From positions 50,517-114,516 of the forward strand of contig NZ_MJGV01000057.1 of NCBI RefSeq assembly GCF_001865015.1: a stretch of 64,000 nucleotides of DNA, given 5' to 3'. Origin of the DNA: Curtobacterium sp. MMLR14_010 (lineage in GTDB: Bacteria > Actinomycetota > Actinomycetes > Actinomycetales > Microbacteriaceae). Under the pieces are notes generated by a model. The model did not search any database, had not been told where the DNA came from, and saw only the letters and a list, made by a program, of their open reading frames with translations. This document shows positions 7,974 to 15,408 of this stretch, in pieces. Within the stretch, counting starts at the first letter, position 1. Each line of letters starts with the position of its first letter. The position numbers and the translations under genes are program-made.

Positions 7974-8599
7974 CGTGCGACCCGCTTCGGCGCACCGGGG
8001 ACGGTGACGTCGGGGTCACGGAGGTAGAGGGGGGTGTCCTGGGCGAAGGGCGCGCCGGAGGCGAGCCGGTCCGCGGCGAGCACCCCGAGCCTCCCGGCAG
8101 GGACGGTGGCCGCCGTGATCCGCCGGACCGCCCTGGAGGCTCCCAGCACCTCGTCCAGGTCCGCCGGCTTGGCGAGTCCAGGCCCAGCGGTGCGTGCGCC
8201 AGCCTGGTCGTGGGCGCTCCAGTACACCTCGCGCCGGCGAGCGTCCGTCAGGACGACGAACGGGCCGGCGTCGACGGGGTCGGTCGCGACGACGTCCGCG
8301 GCGACCGCGTCGTGACTGACGAGCGGCAGCAACGGGACGGCTCGTGCGGCAGCGAAGGTGCGGGCGGCGGCGATGCCGACGCGGAGTCCGGTGAAGGGGC
8401 CGGGGCCCATGCCGGCGACGACGCCGGTGACGTCGGCCGGGGTGATCCCGGCGGACCGGAGGGCTTCGTCGAGAAAGGGGCCGATGACCTCGGCGTGACG
8501 GCGGGTGTCCTCCGTCGAGCGCTCGGCGAGGACCCGGCGGCTCGCAGGGTCGACGACGGCGACGGAGGTCCCGGCGGAGGTGTCGATCGCGAGCAGCAC
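7970..8599 (-). CDS. tsaB: tRNA threonylcarbamoyladenosine biosynthesis protein TsaB
   Basis: 209 residues, TsaD-like ASKHA fold without the metal-binding histidines. The opening LLAIDTSAGTSVAVV and the GPFTGLRVGIAAARTFA region are diagnostic. TsaB dimerises with TsaD and, with TsaE, supports t6A formation on tRNA. It overlaps rimI by four bases (GTGA). Upstream there is no tsaE: a small unknown gene begins 37 bases away and a plus-strand block follows, so the usual tsaE-tsaB junction is broken in this genome. Confidence 0.95.
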   Translation of the reverse strand: MLLAIDTSAGTSVAVVDPASRRVLAERSTEDTRRHAEVIGPFLDEALRSAGITPADVTGVVAGMGPGPFTGLRVGIAAARTFAAARAVPLLPLVSHDAVAADVVATDPVDAGPFVVLTDARRREVYWSAHDQAGARTAGPGLAKPADLDEVLGASRAVRRITAATVPAGRLGVLAADRLASGAPFAQDTPLYLRDPDVTVPGAPKRVAR

Positions 8600-8636
8600 C
8601 CGTCCATCGTAGGCGTCGCGAGCGCCCCGTCGGCCG

Positions 8637-8942
8637 CTAGGCCGCAGGCTGTGGACGGAGCGATCCGGGTCCCAGGGGCAGCACGCCGGCGCGGTACTCG
8701 TAGCCCTGGTCCGCGGGGGCGACGGTGGTGCTCGCGGCCCCGAACCGCCACACGCGGTTGTAGCAGTACACCCCGATCACGGTGTCGCCGTCCGGCACCG
8801 CCCAGGTGCCGACGCCCCACTGGGCGGGCTGGCCGACCCCGTTGATCGTGACGGTCGGACGGGCGAACCAGGTCAGCAGCGGGCGGGTGATCCGGAGTTC
8901 GACACGGCGTCGTGTCGTCCCCGAGGGCAGTGTCGAGTCCAC
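8637..8942 (-). CDS. Small protein of unknown function
   Basis: 101 residues from a GTG at 8942. I do not recognise the family with certainty. The sequence is compact and protein-like rather than repetitive: an RITRPLLTWFARPTVTINGV stretch, then alternating hydrophobic strands rich in Trp, Tyr and Val (QWGVGTWAVPDGDTVIGVYC) that suggest a small beta-sandwich. No signal peptide or membrane helix. It lies between tsaB and the CPBP protease gene, inside the block that separates tsaB from tsaE. No good ribosome-binding site precedes the GTG, so the start is uncertain. Confidence 0.6.
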   Translation of the reverse strand: MDSTLPSGTTRRRVELRITRPLLTWFARPTVTINGVGQPAQWGVGTWAVPDGDTVIGVYCYNRVWRFGAASTTVAPADQGYEYRAGVLPLGPGSLRPQPAA

Positions 8943-9081
8943 CGCCGAAGCATACGGGCCACGCCTCCTCCTTTCGGACGATGTCCGAGACCTCGTCCTT
9001 CCTCCGGTCGTCCCAGGCGACGGCTCTTCCTAGCGTCGTGGTGTGACCGATCGACGGTTGCGGATCGACACGGAGGACATC

Positions 9082-10032
9082 ATGACCACCATCACCCCGA
9101 CCAGGGCGACGCCCGACACGGGAGGTGCGCCGAACCTCGTCCGGCGCCACCCGCTCGTCGCGTTCGCGGTCCTCGCCTGCGGCCTGAGCTGGCTCGCCTG
9201 GGTCCCGTACATCCTGTCCCCGCACGGGCTCGGCGTGTGGGACGTCCACGTGCCGGAGCTGTTCGGCTCGGCACAGCTCGCCGGCGTCCTGCCCGGTGCG
9301 CTCCTCGGCCCGCTCGGTGCCGCGTTCCTGGTCACCGCGGTCACCGACGGCCGCGCGGGACTCCGCACCTGGGTCGGCCGGCTCTGGAAGTGGCGGGTGT
9401 CGTGGCAGTGGTACGTGCTCGCCCTCGTCGCGGTGCCGCTCGTGGTGGTGGCCGCCGGTGCGATCGCGTCCGGCGGGGTCATCCGCCCGCCGTCGCTGCT
9501 GGCACTCGCCACGATCGTCCCGGCACTCGCGCTGCAGATGGTGACGACCGGCCTGTCCGAGGAGCCGGGCTGGCGTGACTTCGCGCTCCCCCGCCTCCAG
9601 CGTCGCTTCGGCCCGCTCGGCGCCGCGGCCGTCCTCGGTCCGCTGTGGGCCCTCTGGCACATGCCGCTCTTCCTCAGCGACTGGGGCGGGTGGCCCGACG
9701 CGCACTGGACCGCGCCGCTGGTCTTCGCCGGCTTCACGATCACCTTCAACGTCGTGATGGCGTGGGTGTTCAACCGCACGGGTCAGAGCCTGCCGCTGTC
9801 GATGCTCCTGCACGTCGGAGTGAACAACACCGTGTCCGTGCTCTGGACCGACATGTACCCGGGCATCGACGGTGACCGCGGCGTGCTCGTGCTCTTCGTC
9901 GGCGCCACGGTCGCTGCCCTGGCGATCATCATCGCCACCCGCGGACGACTCGGCTACACCGGCGACCGCGACCACGCCGTCGTGCACGGCACCGACCAGC
10001 GCTTCGTAGACTCGGCTCATGGCCTCCGCTGA
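9082..10032 (+). CDS. CPBP family intramembrane metalloprotease
   Basis: 316 residues from the ATG at 9082, preferred over an in-frame GTG at 9043 because GGAGGA lies just before it. About eight hydrophobic helices. The CPBP/Abi catalytic signatures are all present: EExxxR at 160-165 (EEPGWR), the His of LWHMP at 193, and HxxxN at 244-248. The family includes CAAX prenyl endopeptidases and bacteriocin self-immunity proteins; the bacterial substrate here is unknown. Its 3' end overlaps the start of the sensor kinase gene by 14 bases, so the protease, kinase and response regulator are very likely one transcript with coupled translation. Confidence 0.88.
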   Translation: MTTITPTRATPDTGGAPNLVRRHPLVAFAVLACGLSWLAWVPYILSPHGLGVWDVHVPELFGSAQLAGVLPGALLGPLGAAFLVTAVTDGRAGLRTWVGRLWKWRVSWQWYVLALVAVPLVVVAAGAIASGGVIRPPSLLALATIVPALALQMVTTGLSEEPGWRDFALPRLQRRFGPLGAAAVLGPLWALWHMPLFLSDWGGWPDAHWTAPLVFAGFTITFNVVMAWVFNRTGQSLPLSMLLHVGVNNTVSVLWTDMYPGIDGDRGVLVLFVGATVAALAIIIATRGRLGYTGDRDHAVVHGTDQRFVDSAHGLR

Positions 10033-11302
10033 CGCCCGGACGAGCGCCGACGCGTCCATCCGTCGCCGCGACGTCGTCGTCGCCGTCGTCACCGCCCTTG
10101 TCTCGATCGGGCTCCTGCTCTCCCTCCCCGCGATCGACGCCATCGACGCCGCTGACCCGGACGGTTCCTCCCTCGGAGCGGTCGCCCTCGGTGCCGACGC
10201 CGGTTCCGGCGGCTGGTGGCTCCTCCTGGTCGTGCTGCTCGTGCAGTCGGCCGCACTCGTGCCGGTCCGTCGGCTGCCGGGGTCCGTCCTCGTCGCCACG
10301 GCGGTGGCGGCCCTCGTCCCCGCGGCCGTCGCCGGGCCGCTCTACGGCATGACGGCCCTCCCGGTCGGGATCGCCGTCGTCCTCCTCGTGCTGACCGTCC
10401 CGCCGCTCCGGCGCTGGCCGGCGCTGGTCGCCGCTGCGGCACTGGTCGCTGGTGGTGTCACGATCAGCATGGTCGCGACCGCCGGCGCACCGCTCACCGC
10501 AGCGATCGGCCAGGGGCTCCTGCAGGCGGTCGGCGTCGTCGTCCTCCCCCTGCTCGCCGCCCTCGTGGTGCGGTCCCGACGTGAGGTCGGTGCCGCTCGC
10601 CGCGACGAGCAGCGAGCCCTGGTCGGCGAGCGCGAGGCCATGGTCGACGCCACCCTCGCCCGGGAACGCGCCGCGATGGCCCGGGAGCTCCACGACATCG
10701 CCGCGCACCACCTGTCCGGCATCGCCCTGATGGCGGGCGTCGTGGACCGACAGATCGACACCGACCCAGAGCAGGCCCACGCCGGCGTCCGCCAGGTGCG
10801 CGAACAGAGCAGCGCGGTCCTCGACGACCTACGCCGACTCGTCGGCCTGCTCCGTGACGAGTCCGCTGCCGCCGAACGCTCCGTCGAGACGTTCACCACG
10901 CTGCCCGAACTGGTCGCACGGACTCCGGGCGACGTCGGCTTCACCGTCCTCCGCCCGCCAGGCTCCGACGACGACGGATCGTTCGGTGCCGGGGTCGGCC
11001 CGCTCGCGCAGCTGGCCGCGTACCGCACCGTCCAGGAGGCCCTGGCCAACGCCGCCATGCACGCTCCGGGCACCACGTGCTCCGTCCAGGTCGACGACCG
11101 GTCGCCGGAGCAGGTCACGGTCGCCGTCCACAACGACCCGCCGTCGGCGGGTCCGGTCGCCGGGTCCTCGGCGGGCGGGTTCGGGCTGCTCGGCATGCGC
11201 GAGCGTGCAGAACTCGTCGGTGCCACGGTGGCCGTCGGACCCGCTGCCGACGGCGGCTGGGACGTCCGCCTGGTGCTCCCGCGCGAGGGGTCCTCCCGGT
11301 GA
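10019..11302 (+). CDS. Sensor histidine kinase, NarL/LiaS type (HisKA_3)
   Basis: 427 residues. The first 185 contain five to six hydrophobic helices with no sizeable extracellular domain, so the signal is probably sensed in or at the membrane. A short coiled linker leads to the dimerisation and phosphoacceptor helix RELHDIAAHHL with His225 as the phosphorylated residue. The ATPase domain shows the N-box EALANAAMHA and the G-rich GFGLLGMRERA near the C terminus. The kinase overlaps the CPBP gene by 14 bases and the response regulator by four (GTGA), which identifies its partner. The stimulus is unknown. Confidence 0.93.
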   Translation: MASADARTSADASIRRRDVVVAVVTALVSIGLLLSLPAIDAIDAADPDGSSLGAVALGADAGSGGWWLLLVVLLVQSAALVPVRRLPGSVLVATAVAALVPAAVAGPLYGMTALPVGIAVVLLVLTVPPLRRWPALVAAAALVAGGVTISMVATAGAPLTAAIGQGLLQAVGVVVLPLLAALVVRSRREVGAARRDEQRALVGEREAMVDATLARERAAMARELHDIAAHHLSGIALMAGVVDRQIDTDPEQAHAGVRQVREQSSAVLDDLRRLVGLLRDESAAAERSVETFTTLPELVARTPGDVGFTVLRPPGSDDDGSFGAGVGPLAQLAAYRTVQEALANAAMHAPGTTCSVQVDDRSPEQVTVAVHNDPPSAGPVAGSSAGGFGLLGMRERAELVGATVAVGPAADGGWDVRLVLPREGSSR

Positions 11303-11973
11303 TCCGCGTGCTCGTCGCCGACGACCAGGCCCTCGTCCGTGCCGGCATCTCGGCGCTCCTCGGCGCCGAGCCGGACATCGAGGTCGTCGGTGTCGCGTCG
11401 GACGGCATCGAGGCGCTGGCCCTGGCGAGGAGCACGCGCCCGGACGTGGCGTGCCTGGACATCCGGATGCCGGGCATGGACGGCATCGAGGTCGCACGCG
11501 CGCTGTGCGGCCCGGATGCCGACCCCGCCGTGCCCGCGCTGATGCTCACCACGTTCGACCTGGACGACTACGTCTTTGGTGCCCTCGAGGCCGGCGCGTC
11601 CGGGTTCCTGCTCAAGGACGCCGACCCGGACACCATCATCGGCGCGGTGCGGCAGGTCGCCGCGGGCAACGGCACGCTCGACCACCAGCTGACCAAGCGG
11701 GTGCTCCGCGAGTTCGTCGACCGTCGGCAGCTACAGCCGGTGACGGGCGCGCGGGCGGACGACCTGCTCACCGCCCGCGAGCACGACGTGCTGCTGCTCC
11801 TGGCGCAGGGCCTGTCGAACGAGGACATCGCGGCCGAACTCGTCGTCGAGCTGTCCACGGTGAAGTCGCACGTCGCGCGGATCCTGCCGAAGCTCGGTGT
11901 CCGGTCGCGCCTGCAGGCCGTGGTCTGGGCCTACCAGAACCGCGTCGTCCTGCCGCCGGAGGCATCGCACTGA
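11299..11973 (+). CDS. LuxR-family response regulator
   Basis: 224 residues from a GTG at 11299 that overlaps the kinase stop as GTGA; the frame is open further upstream but only this start gives a canonical receiver opening, IRVLVADDQ. Acidic pair Asp8/Asp9, phosphoacceptor Asp54 (CLDIRMPG) and the LLKDAD lysine are in place. The C-terminal helix-turn-helix (about 155-215) has the LTAREHDVLLLLAQGLSNEDIA and VKSHVARIL signatures in adjacent pieces. It should bind DNA as a dimer after phosphorylation by the preceding kinase. Targets are unknown; the operon itself, including the protease, is a plausible one. Confidence 0.94.
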   Translation: MIRVLVADDQALVRAGISALLGAEPDIEVVGVASDGIEALALARSTRPDVACLDIRMPGMDGIEVARALCGPDADPAVPALMLTTFDLDDYVFGALEAGASGFLLKDADPDTIIGAVRQVAAGNGTLDHQLTKRVLREFVDRRQLQPVTGARADDLLTAREHDVLLLLAQGLSNEDIAAELVVELSTVKSHVARILPKLGVRSRLQAVVWAYQNRVVLPPEASH

Positions 11974-12039
11974 CCGCTCGGCCCCGCTGTGGGGCTGGAC
12001 GGACGCCCACGGGTCCGACATGGTCGTCTCGTGCGCGCG

Positions 12040-12275
12040 ATGTGGAACGACCGACGGGCCATGACGATCACCGGCCTCTGCCTCGTGGTGGTCGGATTCG
12101 TCGGTACTGGCTCGGACTCTGGTTCAACGAGATGCCGATGGAGGAGGGCACCGTGGCCAACATCGGCGCGGGGATCCTCGTCCTCCTGGGGGAGGTGGCG
12201 GCCTTCGTCGGTCTCGTCCTGCTGATGCTGGCCGGTGTCCTGGTGGCCATGGCCCGACGGACGCCTAGAGGGTGA
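12040..12275 (+). pseudogene. Small two-helix membrane protein gene, broken by a one-base frameshift
   Basis: From the ATG at 12040 the frame encodes MWNDRRAMTITG plus a hydrophobic stretch (LCLVVVGFVG) and then degenerates. The neighbouring frame picks up exactly there with YWLGLWFNEMP, then NIGAGILVLLGEVAAF and GLVLLMLAGVLVAMARR, ending at a TGA at 12273-12275. Adding one base at about 12104 (GTCGG-TAC) would give one 78-residue protein with two membrane helices. So this is a recent frameshift, a sequencing error, or two short overlapping products; a 47-residue fragment starting at 12132 could still be made. It follows the response regulator gene and overlaps the tsaE stop by 11 bases. Confidence 0.6.
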
Positions 12276-12765
12276 CGCCGTCCCAGCGGGAGCCGGTCGC
12301 GGTCACGACGACGCGGCGGGGCTCGTCGGGGACGTCGTCCGGGTCGAGGTCGTCCGCGGACACGTCGGCGTCGGCACCGGTCGCCCGGGTGATCTCGACG
12401 TCGAGGACGGCGTCGGTGACCCCGTCGACCATGCCGCGGCCCCACTCCACCACGACGATCGCCCCGTCCCAGTCGAGGTCGAGGTCGTCGAGCTCGACCG
12501 GGTCGCTCAGGCGGTAGGCGTCGACGTGCACCAGGTCCGGCCCGGTCGTCGTGGGGTGGGTCCTGGCGAGCACGAACGTCGGGCTCGACACCTGACCGCG
12601 AGCGCCGAGCGCCGCCCCGAGGCCCCGCGTCAGCGTGGTCTTGCCGGCACCGAGCGGCCCCGTCAGCACGACGAGGTCCCCGGCGCGCAGCACGGCGGCC
12701 AGTCGGGCTCCGAGCGCGCCCATCTCCTCGGTGCTCAGGACGGTGGCGTCCAGGAGCGTGGTCAC
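12265..12765 (-). CDS. tsaE: t6A biosynthesis ATPase TsaE
   Basis: 166 residues from a GTG at 12765 that overlaps the alr stop as GTGA; upstream in-frame codons read through alr and are not used. The P-loop GPLGAGKT is at 36-43, followed by TLTRGLG and the SPTFVL strand, then HVDAYRL and VVVEWG, all TsaE family landmarks. TsaE hydrolyses ATP and remodels the TsaB-TsaD complex during threonylcarbamoylation of tRNA. It is the last gene of the operon glmS... alr-tsaE in transcription order. tsaB, which normally follows, is 3.7 kb downstream. Confidence 0.94.
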   Translation of the reverse strand: MTTLLDATVLSTEEMGALGARLAAVLRAGDLVVLTGPLGAGKTTLTRGLGAALGARGQVSSPTFVLARTHPTTTGPDLVHVDAYRLSDPVELDDLDLDWDGAIVVVEWGRGMVDGVTDAVLDVEITRATGADADVSADDLDPDDVPDEPRRVVVTATGSRWDGVTL

Positions 12766-13925
12766 GCGTGGTCCCCGCGCAGGTACTCGCCGACGCGGCC
12801 CTCGACGGAGTGGCCAGAGTAGACGCGGGGCACCCGGGCGCCGATCCGGCAGACGATCTCCTCGCCGATGGTGTCGAGCGCAGCGCCCCACTCCAGCACG
12901 GTCATCTCGTCGCGCTCCCCCGTGCCGAACAGCACGACGGTGTCGCCGACCTGCACGTCGTCGTCGCCGACGTCCACCAGGAACTGGTCCATGGCGACGC
13001 GACCGGCGATCGGGTACCGCTTGCCGTTGATCGCGACCTCGACGCGGCCCTGCGCCGAGCGAGGCACACCGTCCGCGTAGCCGAAGGGCACGAGCGCGAG
13101 GGTCGTCTCGTGGTCCGTTCGGTAGGTGTAGTCGTACGAGACGCCGGTGCCGACGGGGACACGCTTCGTCTTCGCGACCGAGGCCGTCACCGTCATCACG
13201 GGTTCGAGCCCGAGGTCCGCCGCGGAGACGCCGTCGGCGCCGGGGATGCCGTAGAGGTTCGCCCCCATCCGGACCATGTCCTTGCGGAACTCCTTGCGTT
13301 CGAGCCCGGCGAGCGACGCGGCCACGTGCTCCATCGGGACGTCGACGCCGAGGTCCTCCGCGCGCTCGATCGCGGCCTCGAACAGGGACACCGACGCTGC
13401 GTCGTCATCGTCCGAGGACTCCGCCAGGTGCGTGTACGCGGCGACGACCTCGATCCGACCGGCGCGCTGGGCGTCACGGGCCGCTTCGACGAGCGCAGGC
13501 CAGTCGTCGATCGAGGACCCGTCGCGGTGCAGCCCCGTGTCGACGCCGAGGTGCACACGTGCTGGACGCTGGTCGACGGCCTCCACGATCCGCTGCAGTT
13601 CGGCGAGGTTCGAGACGCCGAGGTCCACGGCGGAGTCGATCGCGTCGCGGAAGTCCAGCGCCGGATCGTGCTGCCACGTGAACAGGTGCACGTCCTCGCC
13701 GACGCCGATCGCCCGGAGCCGCAGGGCCGCGGGGACCGTCAACACCCCGATCCACCGGATGCCGGCGTCGACCGCGGCGAGCGCGATCGGTTCGAGGCCG
13801 TGCCCGTAGGCGTCGGCCTTCATGATCGCCATCACCTCGACGGGACGCATCCACCCGCGGACCCGCTCGAGGTTGGCGCGGTAGGCGTCGAGGTCGATCT
13901 CGGCCTGACGCAGGGGCGCGCTCAC
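12762..13925 (-). CDS. alr: Alanine racemase (copy 1, closest to tsaE)
   Basis: 387 residues. The PLP-binding lysine is Lys36 in AIMKADAYGHG, and the second catalytic tyrosine lies in GVSYDYTY. The C-terminal barrel keeps GYADGVPR and the canonical VAMDQFLVD, whose Met-Asp-Gln contributes to the substrate pocket of the partner subunit. The enzyme interconverts L- and D-alanine for peptidoglycan. The GTG start at 13925 overlaps the stop of a second racemase gene as GTGA, and its own stop overlaps tsaE the same way. Of the two copies this has the more canonical active site, so I infer that it supplies D-Ala. Confidence 0.93.
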   Translation of the reverse strand: MSAPLRQAEIDLDAYRANLERVRGWMRPVEVMAIMKADAYGHGLEPIALAAVDAGIRWIGVLTVPAALRLRAIGVGEDVHLFTWQHDPALDFRDAIDSAVDLGVSNLAELQRIVEAVDQRPARVHLGVDTGLHRDGSSIDDWPALVEAARDAQRAGRIEVVAAYTHLAESSDDDDAASVSLFEAAIERAEDLGVDVPMEHVAASLAGLERKEFRKDMVRMGANLYGIPGADGVSAADLGLEPVMTVTASVAKTKRVPVGTGVSYDYTYRTDHETTLALVPFGYADGVPRSAQGRVEVAINGKRYPIAGRVAMDQFLVDVGDDDVQVGDTVVLFGTGERDEMTVLEWGAALDTIGEEIVCRIGARVPRVYSGHSVEGRVGEYLRGDHA

Positions 13926-15025
13926 GTCGTCCTCCGTTCGATGCTCCGGCCGAGCCGGGCCACCACCTCGTAGTTGATCGTGCCGACGGCCGCCGCCCAG
14001 TCCTCCACGGCCGGGTCGCCGTTGGCCGGGTCGCCCCAGAGCACGACCTCGTCCCCGACGGCGACGTCGGCGTCCCCGATGGCGATGTGCATCGCGTTCA
14101 TGGCCACCCGTCCGACGACCGGGAACAGCCGGTCACCGATCCGCACGGAGACGTGGTTGCCGAACCCGCGGTCGAAGCCGTCCGCGTAGCCGAGGCCGAT
14201 GACCGCCAGTCGTGTGTCCGTCTCGGCTCGCCAGGTGTAGCCGTAGCTCACGCCGTCCCCGGCGGGCACGACCACGGTGCGCAGGACCGAGGCGGTCAGG
14301 CGCATCGCGGGGCGCAGGCCGAGGTCGGCCGACGTCCGGTCGGGGAAGGGGCTGAGTCCGTAGAGCGCGATGCCGACGCGGGCCAGGTCGCGTCGGGTCT
14401 CCGGCACCGCGAGGCTCGCGGCACTCGCGGCGAGGTGCACCATGTCCGGCACGATCCCGCGCGCGGCCAGGCCGTCGAGGGCCCGCTGCAGCGAGGCGTC
14501 CTGGTCGAGGTCGTCGGCGCGCGAGGCGTTCGACAGGTGCGACATCACGCCCTCGACCCGGGTGCGTGCACCACCGCGAGCGAGCGACGCCGCACGGTCG
14601 AAGAGCTCGGGCCACTCCGACTCGACGGCACCGTTCCGGCTGAGTCCGGTGTCGATGCAGACGTGCACGGCGGGCACCTCGGCGTCGGCGGCGCTGGAGA
14701 GCTGCTCGACGCTGGACACCGCCGGGGTGATGCCGTGGTGGGCGGCACGACGGAAGTCCTCGTCGGGGGCGTGCAGCCAGGCGAGGATCCGCACGCCCTC
14801 GTCGATGCCCGCCTGCCGCAGCGCGATGCCCTCGTCGATGTCCGCGACCCCGAGCCACGCCGCGCCCGCGTCCACGAACGCCTGCGCGGCGTCAGCCGCG
14901 CCGTGGCCGTACCCGTTCGCCTTGACGACCGGGATGACGCCGGACGGTGCCACCTGGTCGGCGACCGTCGCGTAGTTGGCGATCAGCGCCTCCCGGTCGA
15001 CCGTGATCCCCGTGAACGCACTCAA
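13922..15025 (-). CDS. Alanine racemase paralog (copy 2)
   Basis: 367 residues, starting from a TTG at 15025 that overlaps the acpS stop as TTGA. PLP lysine Lys35 (VVKANGYGHG) and the GVSYGYTW tyrosine region are present, as is GYADGFDR. The segment that reads MDQ in most racemases reads VAMNAMHIAIG here, replacing the Asp and Gln. Overall similarity to copy 1 is low, so this is an old paralog and not a recent duplication. It may be a second alanine racemase or act on a related amino acid. Tandem racemase genes in one operon with glmS are unusual. Confidence 0.88.
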   Translation of the reverse strand: MSAFTGITVDREALIANYATVADQVAPSGVIPVVKANGYGHGAADAAQAFVDAGAAWLGVADIDEGIALRQAGIDEGVRILAWLHAPDEDFRRAAHHGITPAVSSVEQLSSAADAEVPAVHVCIDTGLSRNGAVESEWPELFDRAASLARGGARTRVEGVMSHLSNASRADDLDQDASLQRALDGLAARGIVPDMVHLAASAASLAVPETRRDLARVGIALYGLSPFPDRTSADLGLRPAMRLTASVLRTVVVPAGDGVSYGYTWRAETDTRLAVIGLGYADGFDRGFGNHVSVRIGDRLFPVVGRVAMNAMHIAIGDADVAVGDEVVLWGDPANGDPAVEDWAAAVGTINYEVVARLGRSIERRTT

Positions 15026-15402
15026 GCCGCTTCCCCTGTTCCTTCCAGCACCACGAACGCCGTGGCGATGCCCCCATCATGCGAGAGCGACAGGTGCACC
15101 GACACCACGCCACGCGCGTCCGCGACCTGGCGCGCCTGCCGGTGCAGCGTCAGCGACGGGTTCCGCTGGTCGTCGGAGACGACCTCGAGGTCCTGCCAGC
15201 TCAGCCCGGCGCTCGACCCGAACGCCTTGATCAGTGACTCCTTCGCGGCGAACCGCGCCGCGAGCGACGCGAGCGAGCGGGGCTCCCCGTCACGCACGAG
15301 CTCGGACGCCGTGAACAGGCGCGACCGCATGGCGGGCGTCCTGGTCAGGGTGCGCTCGAACCGCTCCAGGTCGACGACGTCGACCCCGATGCCGATGATC
15401 AT
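15022..15402 (-). CDS. acpS: Holo-[acyl-carrier-protein] synthase AcpS
   Basis: 126 residues, typical size. GIGVDVVDLERF carries the magnesium-binding Asp8, and RFAAKESLIKAFG carries the catalytic Glu and CoA-binding Lys. The late SLSHDGG is the third family motif. AcpS moves the phosphopantetheine arm of CoA onto acyl carrier protein, so it is needed for fatty-acid synthesis. It sits six bases after the glmS stop and overlaps the racemase start by four bases, which makes it part of the glmS-acpS-alr-alr-tsaE run. Confidence 0.95.
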   Translation of the reverse strand: MIIGIGVDVVDLERFERTLTRTPAMRSRLFTASELVRDGEPRSLASLAARFAAKESLIKAFGSSAGLSWQDLEVVSDDQRNPSLTLHRQARQVADARGVVSVHLSLSHDGGIATAFVVLEGTGEAA

Positions 15403-15408
15403 CGCCGA

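Noticed and set aside
9043-9081. GTG at 9043 as start of the CPBP protease
   Set aside because: No ribosome-binding site precedes it, while GGAGGA precedes the ATG at 9082.
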